A stretch of DNA of 62,000 bases, taken from Bolinopsis microptera (Eukaryota > Ctenophora > Tentaculata > Lobata > Bolinopsidae). The notes beneath the pieces were generated by a model that did not search any database, had not been told where the DNA came from, and was given only the letters and a program-made list of their open reading frames with translations. Below are positions 58,695-62,000 of this stretch, in pieces. The stretch covers positions 17,533,419-17,595,418 of the forward strand of contig NC_087076.1 in assembly GCF_026151205.1 (NCBI RefSeq), in the 5' to 3' direction. The translations under genes were made by a program, and so were the position numbers. Position 1 is the stretch's first letter. Each line of letters begins with the position of its first letter.

Positions 58695-59404
58695 TGCTAT
58701 TTGATGACATCAGACATTAGCTCATCCTTCTTTTTCTTGATCTTTTCCAGTTCCGTGGGTCGCCCCATTCTTGACATAGCAACTACCTACAATGTTTAAA
58801 AATGTAAATACTAAATACTGATAAATAATTTGGATCGATGATCAAATTATGTACCTGAATATAGCTACTCAATAGCCTATCAACGTATCAACAACGTTTG
58901 AACTCTGTTATATGCTGTATCAATTATCGAGCGAACCTGATGAAAATATCTTGAAATACTTTTAATGGTTACACCTTTGATCGTGGAGAATACTCTGATT
59001 GACAAGGAACACAGACAATAATTTCTCAATTTAATAAATAAAAAGTTATCAATAAATCAAAAATTTGTTGTGGGCTTTTTCAGAATAAGGTAACAAAGTT
59101 TTGAATATCATCAATATCCCCCCCCCCCCCCCCCCCCCCCCCCCCTTGCGAATGTAATACAATTAATTGAAAGTGTTAGCGATTTAAAACGATACGAAGA
59201 TCACAGTTTATGTGCGTATATTTTATGATACTACCTACTTCAGACACGATGATATCGGGATCTATAAATTATTAAAATGTAGAGAAATAATCTTATCAAA
59301 TATAAATAAAAGATTTAACTGGTGCGGTCTGCAGAGATACTAGATTCGATAAGGCGGTGGTTAGTGATATTACTGAACTGGGCCCGGATAATTAATTAGA
59401 TGCG

Positions 59405-59643
59405 TTACTTTAAGTTTAACTTCAAGCCCATTTGGTGACAGATGTCGTTGCATGTGTGACCACTAATCAGTTTCTTTATAGCACCTTCTTCAAAATTTGC
59501 ATTGAAAAAAAGATCACAATGCCTGTCTAGTTTAGTGGATCCAGTTATCAACGTGGGGTCCATGAGGGTATCCCCTATAGTCTATACCCTGTAGGTCAGC
59601 GACAGCGATCTTTCCTTCTGTAGACTCCACAAACCAATGGGTA
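59405..59643 (-). pseudogene. Alpha-kinase C-lobe fragment, copy in unit 2
   Basis: Identical in content to 58067-58305, including the frame break in the GGGG run at 59572-59575. Confidence 0.75.
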
Positions 59644-60032
59644 GCAGACCCGTTGATCTTGACCCATGCTGACACTACTTTCAACATAGTCATTACCTCT
59701 ACTGCTGTCGGTTGCGGATCGTCAGGGTGAAGTTCATGACCTGGTAGGGATAGATTCGCAGGCGTTGGAATTCCTACCTCCTCGCAGTGGGTTGCTTGCG
59801 TTTCCACCCGATGGACGGTCCTTTTCAGTAGAAGGTATTTCTCGGGATTTTTCATTGCGCATTTTAGAGTTTGGTACATAGCGTCTGTTAACCGCCGCCG
59901 TGTGCTCTCCTTTCTTTTAAACACATGATTTATCTGACTTTCTGACAGCTTTAGACCATTGTTGTTGAAGATGTTAAACCAATCCTTCCACGTAATGCTC
60001 TTCATTAGTGAAATCTTATTTACAGCTTTCAC
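59532..60032 (-). CDS. Chimeric frame at the unit 2/unit 3 junction
   Basis: 166 codons identical to the frame at 58194-58694, created by the same junction in the next unit. Confidence 0.6.
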   Translation of the reverse strand: MKAVNKISLMKSITWKDWFNIFNNNGLKLSESQINHVFKRKESTRRRLTDAMYQTLKCAMKNPEKYLLLKRTVHRVETQATHCEEVGIPTPANLSLPGHELHPDDPQPTAVEVMTMLKVVSAWVKINGSATHWFVESTEGKIAVADLQGIDYRGYPHGPHVDNWIH

Positions 60033-60737
60033 TGCTATTTGATGACATCAGACATTAGCTCATCCTTCTTTTTCTTGATCTTTTCCAGTTCCGTGGGTCG
60101 CCCCATTCTTGACATAGCAACTACCTACAATGTTTAAAAATGTAAATACTAAATACTGATAAATAATTTGGATCGATGATCAAATTATGTACCTGAATAT
60201 AGCTACTCAATAGCCTATCAACGTATCAACAACGTTTGAACTCTGTTATATGCTGTATCAATTATCGAGCGAACCTGATGAAAATATCTTGAAATACTTT
60301 TAATGGTTACACCTTTGATCGTGGAGAATACTCTGATTGACAAGGAACACAGACAATAATTTCTCAATTTAATAAATAAAAAGTTATCAATAAATCAAAA
60401 ATTTGTTGTGGGCTTTTTCAGAATAAGGTAACAAAGTTTTGAATATCATCAATATCCCCCCCCCCCCCCCCCCCCCCCTTGCGAATGTAATACAATTAAT
60501 TGAAAGTGTTAGCGATTTAAAACGATACGAAGATCACAGTTTATGTGCGTATATTTTATGATACTACCTACTTCAGACACGATGATATCGGGATCTATAA
60601 ATTATTAAAATGTAGAGAAATAATCTTATCAAATATAAATAAAAGATTTAACTGGTGCGGTCTGCAGAGATACTAGATTCGATAAGGCGGTGGTTAGTGA
60701 TATTACTGAACTGGGCCCGGATAATTAATTAGATGCG

Positions 60738-61080
60738 TTACTTTAAGTTTAACTTCAAGCCCATTTGGTGACAGATGTCGTTGCATGTGTGACCACTAAT
60801 CAGTTTCTTTATAGCACCTTCTTCAAAATTTGCATTGAAAAAAAGATCACAATGCCTGTCTAGTTTAGTGGATCCAGTTATCAACGTGGGGTCCATGAGG
60901 GTATCCCCTATAGTCTATACCCTGTAGGTCAGCGACAGCGATCTTTCCTTCTGTAGACTCCACAAACCAATGGGTAAAGGCTAGGTATTGCTGCTCCTTA
61001 TAGGGCTATTTCCGGCTCATGTCCTTGGTGATTTGATACGGGCGATATCCGAGTCTGGCCGGATCCTGTTGCAATTTCAA
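60738..61080 (-). pseudogene. Alpha-kinase domain, C-terminal exon (native copy, interrupted)
   Basis: The minus-strand exon starts after a good acceptor (TTATTTTACAG) at 61080: LKLQQDPARLGYRPYQITKD, then an in-frame TAG at 61006-61008, then KEQQYLAFTHWFVESTEGKI and AVADLQGID, then a one-base frame break in a GGGG run (60905-60908), then GDTLMDPTLITGSTKLDRHC, FNANFEEGAIKKLISGHTCN and DICHQMGLKLNLK to a TAA at 60738. Alpha-kinases (eEF2K, TRPM7/ALPK, VwkA types) share the 'AF.H......G...V.DLQG' block, 'DP' and the zinc-binding C-terminal H/CN..C cluster, all visible here. The enzyme type phosphorylates Ser/Thr in helical segments. One stop and one frame break mean this copy is either a pseudogene or affected by sequence errors. 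The N-lobe was not found. Confidence 0.75.
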
Positions 61081-61489
61081 CTGTAAAATAATAAATTACA
61101 AATACTAATTTATCAATTGATTTTAATATTCAATCAATTTTAGATTTTAATATTAGTCAGATTTCGTCTGTTCAAGTTCACAGGCTTATTTCTGCCTGTA
61201 GGAAGTTGTCTTCCATAATTGTGTCCTCGCGAGACTTGCAGTATCTTTAATGTCACGTTTTCCCCTATTTTTACTTTTCTCCACCTTTATTCACGATTAT
61301 TTATGTAAGCAAAAATCTAAGATAATTTGTTCGATCTACGACTGAATCACATTGGTATGGCGGGTTAAAACATTGAACTGTTAATAATCCTTACTCTCTT
61401 TGATATAAGCGTGTTTTATTTAGTTGTGATCGAATTATGAAATTGCTGACATCAAAAGGAATTTAGGCATTTATGTTAGGGTCATATGT

Positions 61490-61672
61490 AGGTCAGGGTT
61501 AGTAGGTTAGGGTCAGTAGGTCAGGGTCAGTAGTTCAGGGTTAGTAGGTCAGGGTTAGTAGGTCAGGGTCAGTAGGTCAGGGTCAGTAGTTTCACTAGTT
61601 CAGGGTTAGTAGTTCAGGGTCAGTAGGTCAGGGTTAGTAGGTCAGGGTTAGTAGGTCAGGGTTAGTAGGTCC
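61490..61672. repeat. 14-bp telomere-like minisatellite (aggtcagggttagt)n, about 13 units
   Basis: Units alternate between aggtcagggttagt and aggtcagggtcagt, with a few agttcaggg variants and one interrupted unit (tttcacta). Each unit contains GGGTTAG or GGGTCAG, one base from the metazoan telomere repeat TTAGGG. An isolated ccctaaccctaatcct sequence also occurs at about 1023-1038. Confidence 0.95.
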
Positions 61673-62000
61673 ATATCCATCTCAATAAATGTAATGGTAA
61701 TCGTCCGATACATCTCCTATTTTTAGATCCCTTCTTTCCGACCAATGCCGTAGAGATGTTATTGATAAATTTTTGTAATTATTGGAATTGAGGGTTCCCC
61801 GAATCCTGAATAGGTTTGTATGGATAGTATGGACCACTATCTATATCGGAGCAAGACATATTGAGGGTTATTGGTGAATGATGTCTCCATATCCTGAGAA
61901 GGCTTTTATCGCTACATTCTATATAACTTGGTCATATTTTGAATATATCAAATTCGTGATGTACGTTTTTAACGGTATTAATAGTTTTTGCTCTTCACTA

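Larger units (their letters stand above)
56981..60976. repeat. Tandem triplication, units of about 1,328, 1,338 and 1,333 bp
   Basis: Three head-to-tail units begin with gacccgttgatcttgaccca at 56981, 58309 and 59647 and end with gggta (58301-58305, 59639-59643, 60972-60976), with a 3-nt filler gca at both internal junctions. The copies are almost identical; the clear differences are the poly-C tract (18, 28 and 23 C) and a c/t change that turns a Val codon in the first unit into Met in the other two. Each unit holds, on the minus strand, the N-terminal part of member E, a 0.6-kb spacer with the C tract, and the end of the alpha-kinase lobe. Confidence 0.97.

Overview
The window is eukaryotic and most likely from an invertebrate animal. 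Evidence: spliced genes with canonical GT-AG introns, AT-rich non-coding DNA, several non-LTR retrotransposons of the CR1/Jockey type, a Penelope-like element, mariner-like and pogo-like terminal-inverted-repeat elements, long (GA)n microsatellites and many minisatellites. No prokaryotic operon, CRISPR array, rRNA or tRNA gene was recognised. The species cannot be fixed from sequence alone; a cnidarian or another marine invertebrate would fit.

Layout. 0-7 kb: a (GA)n tract, the first coding exon of an unidentified minus-strand gene (2521-2946) with a possible terminal exon near 490-617, a second (GA)n tract just upstream of that first exon, and two weak plus-strand exon candidates. 7-18 kb: transposon debris, namely a 750-bp mariner-like element, a repeat pair bracketing a LINE 3' end, a decayed LINE reverse transcriptase, a 92-119-bp tandem repeat, a pogo-like 324-bp element and two further LINE 3'-end scraps. 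18-33 kb: almost no coding potential, but a striking cluster of unrelated minisatellites (three of them with an 11-bp unit) and a patch of inverted repeats. 33.1-33.9 kb: an intronless RING-type protein with a C-terminal ubiquitin-interacting-motif-like helix.

38.4-40.7 kb: four exons of a cyclin T gene (the P-TEFb cyclin), covering the first cyclin fold only. 41.8-42.2 kb: a broken transposon nuclease-like fragment. 44.1-44.9 kb: three phase-matched terminal exons of an unidentified minus-strand gene; weaker upstream exon candidates lie at 49.0-51.7 kb. Between them sits an almost intact, full-length LINE (45083-48936) with a 37-bp target-site duplication.

52.8-54.8 kb: a broken LINE reverse transcriptase runs in frame into a truncated Penelope-like reverse transcriptase. 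54.8-61.1 kb: a compact run of minus-strand reading frames. It holds unknown proteins, a RanBP2-type zinc-finger protein, and a segment of about 1.33 kb tandemly triplicated at near identity. Each unit carries the N-terminal part of an unknown protein and the C-terminal lobe of an alpha-kinase, and each internal junction creates a new chimeric reading frame. The window ends with a 14-bp telomere-like minisatellite. The 54.8-61.1 kb block is the most unusual part of the window.
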